Notes: generated from the letters alone by a model not told the origin. A DNA stretch of 64,000 nt from an uncultured Lachnospiraceae bacterium (GCA_910576535.1 CAJTKK010000011.1:51612-115611), one strand, 5' to 3'. Shown: positions 26,259 through 35,006, numbered from the stretch's first letter. Made by a program: numbers and translations.

Positions 26259-27431
26259 CTAATTTATTCCCATAGTCTCGATTATCGTATCCAGCCGGTT
26301 CTTATAAGTATGGTATTGCTTGACTTTTTCATATCCGTTCCTTGCAACCTCCTGCCGTTCCTCTTCATGAGACAGATAATAATCCACCTTTTCCAGCAGG
26401 TCATCATAGCTGTCGTAATATGCGAAGTCAATGCCAGGTTCAAAACAATCCAGAAAGTCTTCCTGATAATTGGTAAGCAAGAACCCGCCGCTGCCCATAA
26501 TCTCAAAAGCCCGTAAAGGAATGCCGGTGCGGATCGAACGCAAAGTGATATTCAGGTTAATTTTAGAACACCGGAAAATATAGCAGGATTCCTCCCGGCT
26601 TCCCGCCATCCCCCTGTTGATGATCTTAGGGAGGGAAGGGGTTTTTTTATGGGTATATAAATAAAACCGGTATCTTTCCGACAGCAGTTCCAGCACTTCC
26701 TGCCGTTCCATAGCCGTTACGCACTTCGGCAGGATATTCTGTCCAAAATATTTTGTATAATCAAATGTGGTATCCTCCCGCAATACAATATTTGATATTT
26801 GCCGTAATTTTTCCAAAATATCGGGAGTCAGCATTTCCTCCAGCAGAAGATTTCCATAAATTCTCTTCTGCGCCATCATCAGGCCATCTACATATCCCTT
26901 TTCATAACTGCCCAACTGGTTCAGTTTTCTATAGTCGTTAAACTTATTTTCCGTATAAATAGAACCGATAAACGATATAGGCACTGAATAAATCTCCCGG
27001 ATCTCATCGTCCATTCCATAAGCGTCATATTTTTCCACATCAGCCGCCAATGGCAAATAATATACCGTCTGAATCCCTTTTCTTTTTAATTCCAGATAGT
27101 CTGTCTTATCGAATAGAAATATATAATTATAAGGGGATACTACCGAACAATGTCTTAACCCCACCAGAGGACTGTCATATACCCAAGATGCATAGGGCAC
27201 CTTACATACATTGCAGGCAATCGCTACAATGGGAAAATAATTCCATGAAAAAACAAAATCATAGTCCTTCTTTGATATCTTGGCTATGATTTCCTGTTCC
27301 AGCCGCTGATTCATATAAACATCTTCCGCACGGTTCAGATAGTATCCGTCTACTTCATACCCCCGTCTATGGAATTCCTTCTCTACATCTTCCCTTCCAT
27401 AAGAATTCCATGTGATATGCAACACTTTCAT
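26259..27431 (-). CDS. CgeB/DUF3880-like glycosyltransferase (paralog 2)
   Basis: This 390-residue protein is a paralog of the genes at 23933 and 27436. It has KVLHITWNSYGREDVEKEF at the start, KDYDFVFSWNYFPIVAIACN near 55-75, and the conserved INLNITLRSIRTGIPLRAFEIMG block near 290-312, followed by GGFLLTNYQEDFLDCFEPG. Its start is four bases after the stop of paralog 3. The tail with HEEERQEVARNGYEKV is the usual end of CgeB-like enzymes. Probably cytoplasmic; acceptor likely flagellin or its glycan by position. Confidence 0.8.
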   Translation of the reverse strand: MKVLHITWNSYGREDVEKEFHRRGYEVDGYYLNRAEDVYMNQRLEQEIIAKISKKDYDFVFSWNYFPIVAIACNVCKVPYASWVYDSPLVGLRHCSVVSPYNYIFLFDKTDYLELKRKGIQTVYYLPLAADVEKYDAYGMDDEIREIYSVPISFIGSIYTENKFNDYRKLNQLGSYEKGYVDGLMMAQKRIYGNLLLEEMLTPDILEKLRQISNIVLREDTTFDYTKYFGQNILPKCVTAMERQEVLELLSERYRFYLYTHKKTPSLPKIINRGMAGSREESCYIFRCSKINLNITLRSIRTGIPLRAFEIMGSGGFLLTNYQEDFLDCFEPGIDFAYYDSYDDLLEKVDYYLSHEEERQEVARNGYEKVKQYHTYKNRLDTIIETMGIN

Positions 27432-27435
27432 GGCT

Positions 27436-28611
27436 CTATATTCCCTTCATCTGTGTTAATAATACTTCTATCCGGTCCCGGTAAGTGTGGCCGGATTTTA
27501 TCTTTTGATAGCCGTTCTCCGCAATTTCCATCCTTTCCTCTTCATGGGTCAGATAATAATCGGCCAAATATAGCAATTCCTTCTTACTGGAATAAAACAC
27601 ATAATCAACGCCAGGTTCAAAATAATCCAAAAAGTCTTCCTGGTAATTGGTCAAAAGGAAACCGCCGCACCCCATAATATCCATAGCGCGAAGGGGTATC
27701 CCTGTATGGATACTGCGCAATGTCATATTAAGGTTTATTTTAGAATTTTTAAAAACAAGAGGCATCTCTTTTACATAATCCACCGGCCCGCAATTTGTTA
27801 CATGCGCCACATGGGACTCCTGCTGCGGGGCATACAGCTTTACCCTATGCTTTTGTCCTAAGGCTTCCAACTGATCTTTTCTCTGTTCCCCGGTTATTTT
27901 CCTTGCCAGAAAGTAATTAGCATAAATCCATGCATCTGTTTCCCACTCATCATTTTCTTTGGGGATGGGACATACTTTTTTCAGATCATAAAGAATATGC
28001 TCGGATAATAGCTCTTCCAGTATAAAGCTGCCGTATAGTTCCTTTTGCATTTCCATAATCGCTCTCAGGTATCCCGCCGTATAGGGACTGACCTGATCAA
28101 AGCAACGGAAAAAATCCTGCCTTTCTTCATTATACGTAGAACCCACAAAAGAAATATCGGCGCTAAAATCCCTTTTCTGCCCGGCAGTAGCTTTTATGCT
28201 GCTGTAATAACCGACAGGCGCCGCCATTGGAAGATAAAACACATGTTTTACCCCATGTTTTTTAAAATCAAAATAGAAAGATTTATCAAAAAAGAAAATA
28301 TAATTAGTATCCAGCATCGTATATTGAGAATAAAGAAGCAAATATGGATGGTCATAGATCCAGGCCGCATATTTTATGCCGCATTCATTGCATGTCTTGG
28401 CCGCTACCGGAAAAAAATTAAAAGAAAATACAAAATCATAATCTTTTTCCCGTAAGACTTCCGTTAATTTTCCGCACAGTTTTTCATTATCCCTCATATT
28501 CTCTTTACCAAAAGGCCATGCGAAAATATCCGTCCCGCAGCCCGCATTACGGAATTCTTCTCTAACATATTCATGGGCAAAACTATCCCATTCCAGCATT
28601 AAGATATTCAT
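27436..28611 (-). CDS. CgeB/DUF3880-like glycosyltransferase (paralog 3), first gene after flagellin
   Basis: This 391-residue protein is the first gene of the cluster downstream of the flagellin genes. It shows ILMLEWDSFAHEYV, KDYDFVFSFNFFPVAAKTCN, and INLNMTLRSIHTGIPLRAMDIMGCGGFLL near 290. I chose the ATG at 28611 with GGAGA upstream. Only about 40 bases separate it from the flagellin terminator, and I see no convincing promoter there, so read-through from the strong flagellin promoter may drive the start of the cluster. Confidence 0.82.
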   Translation of the reverse strand: MNILMLEWDSFAHEYVREEFRNAGCGTDIFAWPFGKENMRDNEKLCGKLTEVLREKDYDFVFSFNFFPVAAKTCNECGIKYAAWIYDHPYLLLYSQYTMLDTNYIFFFDKSFYFDFKKHGVKHVFYLPMAAPVGYYSSIKATAGQKRDFSADISFVGSTYNEERQDFFRCFDQVSPYTAGYLRAIMEMQKELYGSFILEELLSEHILYDLKKVCPIPKENDEWETDAWIYANYFLARKITGEQRKDQLEALGQKHRVKLYAPQQESHVAHVTNCGPVDYVKEMPLVFKNSKINLNMTLRSIHTGIPLRAMDIMGCGGFLLTNYQEDFLDYFEPGVDYVFYSSKKELLYLADYYLTHEEERMEIAENGYQKIKSGHTYRDRIEVLLTQMKGI

Positions 28612-28646
28612 GATTGTTCTCCATACCAATTTTATTTCCTGTCATA

Positions 28647-28678
28647 TCAAAAGAGAGCTGGAAATTCCAGCTCTCTTT
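28647..28678 (-). terminator. Flagellin operon terminator
   Basis: A perfect 12-base stem (AAAGAGAGCTGG and CCAGCTCTCTTT, five-base loop) followed by TTTTGA on the minus strand, 44 bases after the second flagellin stop. The short U-tract could allow read-through into the glycosyltransferase genes. Confidence 0.85.
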
Positions 28679-28721
28679 GAAACACTTTATAAAGTGCTGT
28701 ACTTCGCAAATATCTAATAAT

Positions 28722-29546
28722 TTACTGAAGTAAGGATAATACACCCTGGTTTGTCTGGTTAGACTGTGCCAACATTGCCTGGCCTGCCTGAGCAAGGATC
28801 TGGTTGTTGGAGTAGGTAACCATCGTCTTAGCCATATCTGTATCACGGATACGGGATTCTGCTGCTGTCGTGTTCTCAACAATGTTATCCAAGTTGCTGA
28901 TGGTATGCTCTAAACGGTTCTGCACTGCACCAAGTGCGGAACGCTGGGAAGCAACTGTTTCCATTGCAGATTTAACAGTGTCAATGAATGCAGAAACGCT
29001 TGCGTATGTGCTGTTTGTCTTCCAATCCTGAGTAGAAAGCTTAGCGTTCAGCTTAGAAGCCTTCATGTTGGAGATCTGAACAGTCATTGTCTCGTTCTGC
29101 TCATTACCAACCTGGAATGAATACGTAGCTGTAGCAGACAGTACTTTCTGGTCATTGAATTTCGTTGTGGTTGCAACACGGTCGATTTCAGAGATCAACT
29201 GGTTGATTTCGTCAGAGATGTAACCCTTCTGCGTAGAAGTATATGTGCCGTTTGCAGCTTTTACTGTCAGCTCGTTCATTCTCTGAAGCATATCGCTAAC
29301 TTCGCCCAAAGCGCCTTCTGCAGACTGTACCAGGGAAACGCCGTCCTGAGCGTTTGCGGATGCCTGGTCAAGGCCTCTGATCTGGCGTCTCATCTTTTCG
29401 GAAACGGAAAGGCCTGCTGCATCGTCTGCCGCACGGTTGATCCTGTAACCGGAAGCCAGTTTCTCAGTCTCTTTCGCCTGTTTGTTTGTTGTAACGCCCA
29501 ACATTCTGTTAGAGTTCATAGCTGTAAGATTGTGTTGTACTACCAT
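28722..29546 (-). CDS. hag: Flagellin (second copy)
   Basis: This 274-residue flagellin has the canonical N-terminal D0/D1 region (VVQHNLTAMNSNRML, ASGYRINRAADDAAGLSVSEKMR) and C-terminal region (QNRLEHTISNLDNIVEN, AESRIRDTDMAK, ILAQAGQAMLAQ). The central variable part is very short, as in Bacillus Hag. The protein is identical to that from the gene at 29645, and the DNA differs at only a few positions near the 3' end, which suggests recent duplication or gene conversion. It is exported through the flagellar type III system and polymerises into the filament. Ser/Thr residues in the middle part are possible glycosylation sites for the downstream cluster. Confidence 0.97.
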   Translation of the reverse strand: MVVQHNLTAMNSNRMLGVTTNKQAKETEKLASGYRINRAADDAAGLSVSEKMRRQIRGLDQASANAQDGVSLVQSAEGALGEVSDMLQRMNELTVKAANGTYTSTQKGYISDEINQLISEIDRVATTTKFNDQKVLSATATYSFQVGNEQNETMTVQISNMKASKLNAKLSTQDWKTNSTYASVSAFIDTVKSAMETVASQRSALGAVQNRLEHTISNLDNIVENTTAAESRIRDTDMAKTMVTYSNNQILAQAGQAMLAQSNQTNQGVLSLLQ

Positions 29547-29569
29547 ATTATATTCCTCCTTGAATAGTT

Positions 29570-29587
29570 AGTGGCTTCCTTGCCACT
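29570..29587 (-). promoter_or_regulatory. CsrA-type hairpin in the leader of flagellin copy 2
   Basis: On the minus strand AGTGGC, loop AAGGAA, GCCACT forms a six-base stem with an A-N-GGA motif in the loop, the form CsrA prefers. A second AAGGAGG, the Shine-Dalgarno site (29555-29561), lies eight bases downstream. This two-site layout matches the hag leader of Bacillus subtilis, where FliW and CsrA control flagellin translation. Confidence 0.7.
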
Positions 29588-29644
29588 TTGTTTTTATGCC
29601 CAGCCGTTTTTATATACGGCAAGCTCTTCGCAAATACTTAATAA

Positions 29645-30469
29645 TTACTGAAGCAGAGATAATACACCCTGGTTTGTCTGGTTAGACTGTGCCAACATTG
29701 CCTGGCCTGCCTGAGCAAGGATCTGGTTGTTGGAGTAGGTAACCATCGTCTTAGCCATATCTGTATCACGGATACGGGATTCTGCTGCTGTTGTGTTCTC
29801 AACAATGTTATCCAAGTTGCTGATGGTATGCTCTAAACGGTTCTGTACTGCACCAAGTGCGGAACGCTGGGAAGCAACTGTTTCCATTGCAGATTTAACA
29901 GTGTCAATGAATGCAGAAACGCTTGCGTATGTGCTGTTTGTCTTCCAATCCTGAGTAGAAAGCTTAGCGTTCAGCTTAGAAGCCTTCATGTTGGAGATCT
30001 GAACAGTCATTGTCTCGTTCTGCTCATTACCAACCTGGAATGAATACGTAGCTGTAGCAGACAGTACTTTCTGGTCATTGAATTTCGTTGTGGTTGCAAC
30101 ACGGTCGATTTCAGAGATCAACTGGTTGATTTCGTCAGAGATGTAACCCTTCTGCGTAGAAGTATATGTGCCGTTTGCAGCTTTTACTGTCAGCTCGTTC
30201 ATTCTCTGAAGCATATCGCTAACTTCGCCCAAAGCGCCTTCTGCAGACTGTACCAGGGAAACGCCGTCCTGAGCGTTTGCGGATGCCTGGTCAAGGCCTC
30301 TGATCTGGCGTCTCATCTTTTCGGAAACGGAAAGGCCTGCTGCATCGTCTGCCGCACGGTTGATCCTGTAACCGGAAGCCAGTTTCTCAGTCTCTTTCGC
30401 CTGTTTGTTTGTTGTAACGCCCAACATTCTGTTAGAGTTCATAGCTGTAAGATTGTGTTGTACTACCAT
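29645..30469 (-). CDS. hag: Flagellin (first copy, promoter-proximal)
   Basis: This flagellin encodes the same 274-residue protein as the gene at 28722, with the standard D0/D1 termini and a short middle part. It is preceded by a sigma-28-like promoter (30590-30616), an untranslated leader with a CsrA-type hairpin (30493-30510) and an AAGGAGGA ribosome site. A 98-base gap without a clear strong promoter separates the copies, so they are probably co-transcribed. Two copies of one gene could raise dosage of the most abundant filament protein or act as a recombination reservoir. Confidence 0.97.
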   Translation of the reverse strand: MVVQHNLTAMNSNRMLGVTTNKQAKETEKLASGYRINRAADDAAGLSVSEKMRRQIRGLDQASANAQDGVSLVQSAEGALGEVSDMLQRMNELTVKAANGTYTSTQKGYISDEINQLISEIDRVATTTKFNDQKVLSATATYSFQVGNEQNETMTVQISNMKASKLNAKLSTQDWKTNSTYASVSAFIDTVKSAMETVASQRSALGAVQNRLEHTISNLDNIVENTTAAESRIRDTDMAKTMVTYSNNQILAQAGQAMLAQSNQTNQGVLSLLQ

Positions 30470-30492
30470 ATTATATTCCTCCTTGAATATTC

Positions 30493-30510
30493 AGTGGCTT
30501 CCCTGCCACT
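30493..30510 (-). promoter_or_regulatory. CsrA-type hairpin in the leader of flagellin copy 1
   Basis: On the minus strand AGTGGC, loop AGGGAA, GCCACT. The stem is conserved with copy 2, while the loop differs by one base and keeps the A-N-GGA core. An AAGGAGG ribosome site follows closely. The conservation of stem and motif supports CsrA binding. Confidence 0.7.
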
Positions 30511-30589
30511 TTGTTTTTTATGTCCGGTAGGTGTTTTGTTTTTCCTGCCATCCATTCGTTTACTAAGTAATTTGCCTTACTTGTATATT

Positions 30590-30616
30590 ATATCGGAATG
30601 ATTCCCGAATACTTTA
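30590..30616 (-). promoter_or_regulatory. Sigma-28 promoter of the flagellin genes
   Basis: The minus strand reads TAAA, 15 bases, TCCGATAT, close to the flagellar sigma-28 consensus (TAAA-N15-GCCGATAA). It is about 120 bases before the flagellin start. Confidence 0.85.
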
Positions 30617-30634
30617 TACCAAAAATTAATTTTA

Positions 30635-31108
30635 TTATTTTTTTTTGTCCATAAATTGAGGCGATACTACCTGCGAATTGTTCATGCTCCGGTAATAATT
30701 TAAGGCAGCCTGGGAGCTTCTTCTGCCTTTTTTCAGTTCATGCCTGCTTTTTGAAAAAAAATCTTCCGCCAGCTTTTTATTTCTTCTCTCCTGTGCCTGA
30801 ATTGCTACGCTTTTCTCCGTCACTTCCTTAATTTTCTTCTGGAGCGCTGCAATTTGGGGTTTATATCTTTCCCTCCCATTCATAAGCTGTTCTTTAATAT
30901 GTCCGTAAAGGCTTTCAAAGCCTTCATCCAGCTTATTCAATTCGTCAATCAGCATTCCTTTTTCCTCAATGCTTCTGTCAAATTCCTCTTCCGCAACAGG
31001 CTCTTTGTCCAATATACGTTCCTGCCGGAAACACAGCTCTTCTATCCTGCAGAGTACATCCCATTTTTTCACCAGGCTTTCTTCTAAGACCCGAAGATAA
31101 TTCTCCAT
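30635..31108 (-). CDS. FliT-like flagellar chaperone (candidate)
   Basis: This 157-residue, highly charged and mostly helical protein follows fliS, where FliT or a FliT-like protein is normally encoded in Firmicutes. The sequence itself (ENYLRVLEESLVKKWDVLCRIEELC, then long Glu/Lys-rich helices) shows no motif that proves the family, but size and helix content fit an export chaperone for the filament cap. The start is the ATG at 31108 or the GTG at 31111, directly after an AAGGTG. Membership of the fliD-fliS transcript supports a flagellar role. Confidence 0.6.
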   Translation of the reverse strand: MENYLRVLEESLVKKWDVLCRIEELCFRQERILDKEPVAEEEFDRSIEEKGMLIDELNKLDEGFESLYGHIKEQLMNGRERYKPQIAALQKKIKEVTEKSVAIQAQERRNKKLAEDFFSKSRHELKKGRRSSQAALNYYRSMNNSQVVSPQFMDKKK

Positions 31109-31114
31109 CACACC

Positions 31115-31495
31115 TTATCCTTTTCTGTTTAGTCGCATAACTTCTTTCCATGTATCCCTTACGGCCCGCAGATGATCGCATACTTCCCGCAAAATTTCTT
31201 TGTCTTTTTTCATATTGGCCTCTACCAGACGTCTGTCAAGATACACATAAATATTTTCAAAATCACGGGCTACCGGATATTTCATATCCAACGTTTCGCG
31301 CAGATAACGTATGATTTTCTCTGTCTTCACAATATTATTATGCGCTTTTTCCATATCCCTGTGTTCCAAACCTATCATGGCAATATTACAGAATTTAATG
31401 GCGCCTTCATAAAGCATAAGCGTCAGCTCTGCCGGAGAAGCCATCATTACTTTATTATTGCTGTATTGTTCAAATCTGTTTGGTAGTAGAGCCAT
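31115..31495 (-). CDS. fliS: FliS flagellin export chaperone
   Basis: This 126-residue protein matches FliS: YSNNKVMMASPAELTLMLYEGAIKF at the N-terminus is the family hallmark, with further helices and the usual length of 120-130 residues. FliS binds the C-terminal end of flagellin in the cytoplasm, prevents early polymerisation and delivers it to FlhA for export. The gene starts four bases after the fliD stop. Confidence 0.95.
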   Translation of the reverse strand: MALLPNRFEQYSNNKVMMASPAELTLMLYEGAIKFCNIAMIGLEHRDMEKAHNNIVKTEKIIRYLRETLDMKYPVARDFENIYVYLDRRLVEANMKKDKEILREVCDHLRAVRDTWKEVMRLNRKG

Positions 31496-31499
31496 AGTT

Positions 31500-33539
31500 T
31501 TACATTCCTCCTAATAAGCTTGATATTGCACTTTGGTTGGACTGCAATTTAGCCAGTGCAGTTTCCATAGCCGTAAACTTATTATACCATCTATCTTCCA
31601 TAGCCGTCAATTTCTGTTCTTGTTTTTTAATTTTATCCGCATAATCATTATAATCTTCCTGCATCTTTTTATCATCATAGAATTTGCCGAAAGTACGGAT
31701 CCCTTCTACGCTGCGGGACTGTTTATCCAGTTCCGCATACAGATTCTGGGATAATTGGGAAAAGAAAGCGATTACCGTATCCGGATCAGAAGATATCGCA
31801 GCCTTCAGGTCATTTGCTTTTGAGCTTACCGCGCTGTCGTCCTCATCCCCGTTAATATGATATGCATTTTTCTCATTTTCACCGGAACTGAAATAGCCAA
31901 GCGTTTCAATGCCGAAATCAGAAAGATACATTTGTTTCCCGTTTACCATTGCCCCTTGCAGCATAATATTTTTCATAGCCGAAGACACTGTAGATAAATT
32001 GGAATCCCTGCGCAGGACAGCATCTTTAATCTTTGCTTCCCATTTCTCCACTTCTTTGTCGGACAGTTCGCTCTTTTCATCCTCTGTCAGCGGCTCATAT
32101 CCCTTTGCCGCTTCCGCGTTATAGAGCTTATCCATTTCATTAATTAAGGAATTATATTCCTTCAGGAAATTCTTTACAATATTATAGATACCGTCAGTAT
32201 CCTGCCTTGTGGTCAGAGTTGTTTCGCCTGTCTGGCGCGCCGTAATCGTAAGGCCGTTTACTTCAAAAGAATTGCTTTCCCCTTTGTATTGTACGCCGTT
32301 CAGGTAAATGACCGCATCCGTCCCTACCGTCTTCTCTGCGCCGCTTCCGCTCAGCGTGCCATTCTTCACATCGTCCACAATATCTTTGGCTGCCTGAATC
32401 TTGTCGCCCCATACGGAATCTACTGCATTCACTAACGTGCTGCTGGCAGTAATATTGCCGTCGCCATCTATAACCATGTTGCTTTCCACATTGCTGATGG
32501 AATTTGTCGTCTGCGTCAGGGCTTCGTTTGCTTTTTCATAACTTTCGATAACAGTCATTTTTTCCTGCAGTTCCGAAAGTCTATCCTTATCGCTTTGACT
32601 TGCGCTGTCCCCAGCGCTTTCAATCGTTGCTTTCAACTGGTCAATATCGCTTTGCAGGATTGCTTTATTCGCCACTGCGGTATCAATATCTTCATTATTG
32701 TATTTCTCAGCAAAAGCCTTTTTGCTGTCATCTATCGCTTTTTCCTGTTCTTCCTTGGTTTTTAAGAGAGAATCTCTTTGGCCGATCAAGGATTTCAATC
32801 TTACAGCGACATCTGCATCCACAGCTTCCTTTCTTGCGTTAGCATCCATGTTGGCATACTTCTCGTATTCTTTCTGTGCCGCAGCATCATAATGCAATAT
32901 GCCCAGGGCCTTTAAAGCATTTGTTCCGTCCGCGTTGACTGCCGTAATAGTAAAATCATTCTTCTCGCCGCTCTTTGGCGATGCAATATGAAGCCTTTTA
33001 TTCTTTTCATCAAAATTAGCTTCTAATCCTGCATTTTTCAGATTCTGCACAAAACTGCCGACCGTCATATCCGACGTAACGCTTATTTCCGTCGTCTTCC
33101 CGCCTGTTGTTACCCGGATCGTGCTGCCTTCGGCAATACTGGTCCCATCCGCCATCTTAATGTCTGTCAGCTTCGTCCCATTCGTTACTGCGCCTTCCAT
33201 TGCCGCGCCTGTCATATAACCGGTCGTAGCCAATGATTCTACCTTCAGGTTTTGATTAGCATTCATAGCATTATCGCCGCTAATCACATCTGCAATTGCC
33301 GGATTGGTAACATCCGTCACCTTTTTACTGTAGTCCGAGGCCATCCTCATATTGCCCAGAGTTGTCTGGAACAGCTTATAGATTTTAGAATTCAACTCTT
33401 TCCATGCTTCCTGTTTCCACTGAAGCGTTGTCTGTTTCTTCTTAACGCTGTCAACTTTCGTCCTCTGAGCTTTTACAAGCTCCGAAATAATGGATTCTGT
33501 ATCCAGCCCGGAATTCATACCCGTAATCCTAATTGGCAT
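31500..33539 (-). CDS. fliD: FliD flagellar filament cap protein
   Basis: This 679-residue protein begins PIRITGMNSGLDTESIISELV, the typical FliD start, and ends with a helical region KFTAMETALAKLQSNQSAISSLLGGM. It is larger than the about 470 residues of E. coli FliD because of a long insert: a charged coiled-coil segment at about residues 225-350 (RLKSLIGQRDSLLKTKEEQEK and following). FliD caps the filament tip and helps flagellin fold in. The insert probably forms extra surface-exposed domains. It is preceded by flaG and followed by fliS with tiny gaps, so these are one operon. Confidence 0.95.
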   Translation of the reverse strand: MPIRITGMNSGLDTESIISELVKAQRTKVDSVKKKQTTLQWKQEAWKELNSKIYKLFQTTLGNMRMASDYSKKVTDVTNPAIADVISGDNAMNANQNLKVESLATTGYMTGAAMEGAVTNGTKLTDIKMADGTSIAEGSTIRVTTGGKTTEISVTSDMTVGSFVQNLKNAGLEANFDEKNKRLHIASPKSGEKNDFTITAVNADGTNALKALGILHYDAAAQKEYEKYANMDANARKEAVDADVAVRLKSLIGQRDSLLKTKEEQEKAIDDSKKAFAEKYNNEDIDTAVANKAILQSDIDQLKATIESAGDSASQSDKDRLSELQEKMTVIESYEKANEALTQTTNSISNVESNMVIDGDGNITASSTLVNAVDSVWGDKIQAAKDIVDDVKNGTLSGSGAEKTVGTDAVIYLNGVQYKGESNSFEVNGLTITARQTGETTLTTRQDTDGIYNIVKNFLKEYNSLINEMDKLYNAEAAKGYEPLTEDEKSELSDKEVEKWEAKIKDAVLRRDSNLSTVSSAMKNIMLQGAMVNGKQMYLSDFGIETLGYFSSGENEKNAYHINGDEDDSAVSSKANDLKAAISSDPDTVIAFFSQLSQNLYAELDKQSRSVEGIRTFGKFYDDKKMQEDYNDYADKIKKQEQKLTAMEDRWYNKFTAMETALAKLQSNQSAISSLLGGM

Positions 33540-33569
33540 ATATCTCTCCTCCTATCTTTGTCAGCCGCC

Positions 33570-34004
33570 TTAGCGTCTCTCATCAATCATAATTCCGGCC
33601 AGCTCCCATACCTTGGCAATCATATCCAAAGTTTCTTCCGGCGGAAATTCCTTAATTACTTCCTTCGTGTCCTTATCCACAATTTTAATCATTACCCTGT
33701 TTGTTCCATCGTGGATCCCAAAAACAGCCTCCGAATGGGGCATGTTCTTATTCAACTGCTCAACAGCTTTCTTGATTTTCTCGTTGGAAGCCTGCTGCTG
33801 TTCCGCATTCTGGCCGCCCGCACCCTGTCCGTCCTTTCCATCCGTACCGTCTGTTTTTGCAACAGATATCGTAACTGGATCTACATTCGCCGACTGTGCA
33901 GGAGTGGAAACTTCCTTGTTTTCCGCCACTTCGCTTGTTTTGACCGGTTTCTGAACCGTCTGTGACTGAATTGTCATTACACTTCCTAATGGTTCTATAG
34001 CCAT
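33570..34004 (-). CDS. flaG: FlaG flagellar protein
   Basis: This 144-residue protein has the FlaG pattern in its second half: VEQLNKNMPHSEAVFGIHDGTNRVMIKIVDKDTKEVIKEFPPEE, with the EFPPEE end near residue 125. The first half is low in order, rich in Gln, Thr and Val, with a Gly-rich stretch near 70. FlaG affects filament length in several bacteria. It is the first gene after a sigma-28-like promoter at 34078-34104. Confidence 0.9.
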   Translation of the reverse strand: MAIEPLGSVMTIQSQTVQKPVKTSEVAENKEVSTPAQSANVDPVTISVAKTDGTDGKDGQGAGGQNAEQQQASNEKIKKAVEQLNKNMPHSEAVFGIHDGTNRVMIKIVDKDTKEVIKEFPPEETLDMIAKVWELAGIMIDERR

Positions 34005-34077
34005 TGTTGATCACCTCCGTGTGATATTAAAATTTGTTGAGTAACATAATGATACTTATCATTTACGTCTATATAAT

Positions 34078-34104
34078 ATATCGGATGGATTTTATAAAAA
34101 TTTA
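34078..34104 (-). promoter_or_regulatory. Sigma-28 promoter of the flaG-fliD-fliS operon
   Basis: The minus strand reads TAAA, 15 bases, TCCGATAT, the same as the flagellin promoter, about 75 bases before the flaG start. Confidence 0.85.
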
Positions 34105-34255
34105 CCTTTTTTTCAAGGAATTTCAATACCAGGAACCTGGAAGCCGGCCGAAGGCCTGTTTCCCGGGAACCGTCATGCAATTCTTGCCTGCTCTTCACAA
34201 TATTGCGGTACAAATTCCCGTCTTAGAACAAAACAGGGATCTTTCCTAATAATGT

Positions 34256-34307
34256 AAAAAAAGAAGACATCCGCCGGTTCCTTGTCAGGCAGCCTCTGTC
34301 TTCTTTT
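34256..34307 (-). terminator. Terminator after csrA
   Basis: An 11-base stem, AAAAGAAGACA with TGTCTTCTTTT, closes a GC-rich inner part and ends in seven Ts on the minus strand. It ends the flgM-to-csrA transcript. Confidence 0.85.
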
Positions 34308-34316
34308 ATCATATCC

Positions 34317-34535
34317 CTATTCCAGCATCTTCCTTAAAGCTGCCATGCCGTCTGTATTTACCGCTTCCTTGTTTGCATTCTGTATCTGCACATAGACTTC
34401 TTTCCGGTATACCGGCACTTCCTTCGGCGCCGTGATGCCTATCTTTACCTGTTCGCCTTTTATTTCAAGAATCGTAATTTCCACATTATTATTGATTACT
34501 AATGCTTCGTTCTTTTTTCTGGATAAAGCTAACAT
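34317..34535 (-). CDS. csrA: CsrA translational regulator
   Basis: This 72-residue protein starts MLALSRKKNEALVINN, the CsrA hallmark, followed by VEITILEIKGEQVKIGI and EVPVYRKEVY. CsrA binds A-N-GGA motifs in mRNA leaders. In Firmicutes it represses flagellin translation and is antagonised by FliW. Its ATG directly follows the fliW stop (TAGATG), so the antagonist pair is translated together. Likely targets lie in the flagellin leaders at 29570 and 30493. Confidence 0.96.
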   Translation of the reverse strand: MLALSRKKNEALVINNNVEITILEIKGEQVKIGITAPKEVPVYRKEVYVQIQNANKEAVNTDGMAALRKMLE

Positions 34536-35006
34536 CTATTCACCCGCTTTCCTTGCCTGCAGGATGTCATAAATAGGGAATTTTACTTTATATTCATCCC
34601 CTTCCACAATCACCTGGCACGCTTTTTGATTTGCCCCGTTAATCAGAATCGGGCCTTTCAGATTAACCGTCATTTTTTCAAGTTCCTGGGGTACTGTCAC
34701 CGTAACTAAAACTAATAGTTCTTCCTGATCCCATTCCCCTTCCTCCCCTTCTCCCAGAGTTTTTAAAAGCTCGCCATTCACCTCCGGGTTATAATCTTCT
34801 TTCACCAGAAGGGGATCCATCACCGGTATGGCAAACCCCGGCTCCTGCACAGACTGCAGCCAGTGAATCGTCGTAATGCCATCTTCCTCGTCATAGAGCA
34901 GAACAAATTGGGTCAAATCCGGGAACCCGATAATCCCGCCCGGAAACGTAATCATTTTTTCTTCCGAAACCGTAATCTCTCCGAATACTTTTGTCTGTAA
35001 TGTCAT
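34536..35006 (-). CDS. fliW: FliW flagellar assembly factor
   Basis: This 156-residue protein has the FliW pattern (FPGGIIGFPDLTQFVLLYDEE near residues 21-41, LLVLVTVTVPQ in the middle, LKGPILINGANQKACQVIVEG near 120). FliW binds flagellin and CsrA in turn; when flagellin is exported, FliW is free to inhibit CsrA. The pairing with csrA and position after flgL are as in Bacillus. Confidence 0.95.
   Translation of the reverse strand: MTLQTKVFGEITVSEEKMITFPGGIIGFPDLTQFVLLYDEEDGITTIHWLQSVQEPGFAIPVMDPLLVKEDYNPEVNGELLKTLGEGEEGEWDQEELLVLVTVTVPQELEKMTVNLKGPILINGANQKACQVIVEGDEYKVKFPIYDILQARKAGE

Larger units (their letters stand above)
34005..34316 (-). other. Gene-free region between csrA and flaG
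   Basis: It contains the csrA terminator and the sigma-28-like promoter of flaG. Between them are short palindromes such as CCAGGAACCTGG. I see no gene or further RNA in it. Confidence 0.7.

Noticed and set aside
34034..34249. Plus-strand frame in the csrA-flaG gap
   Set aside because: It covers the sigma-28 promoter and lacks a ribosome site.
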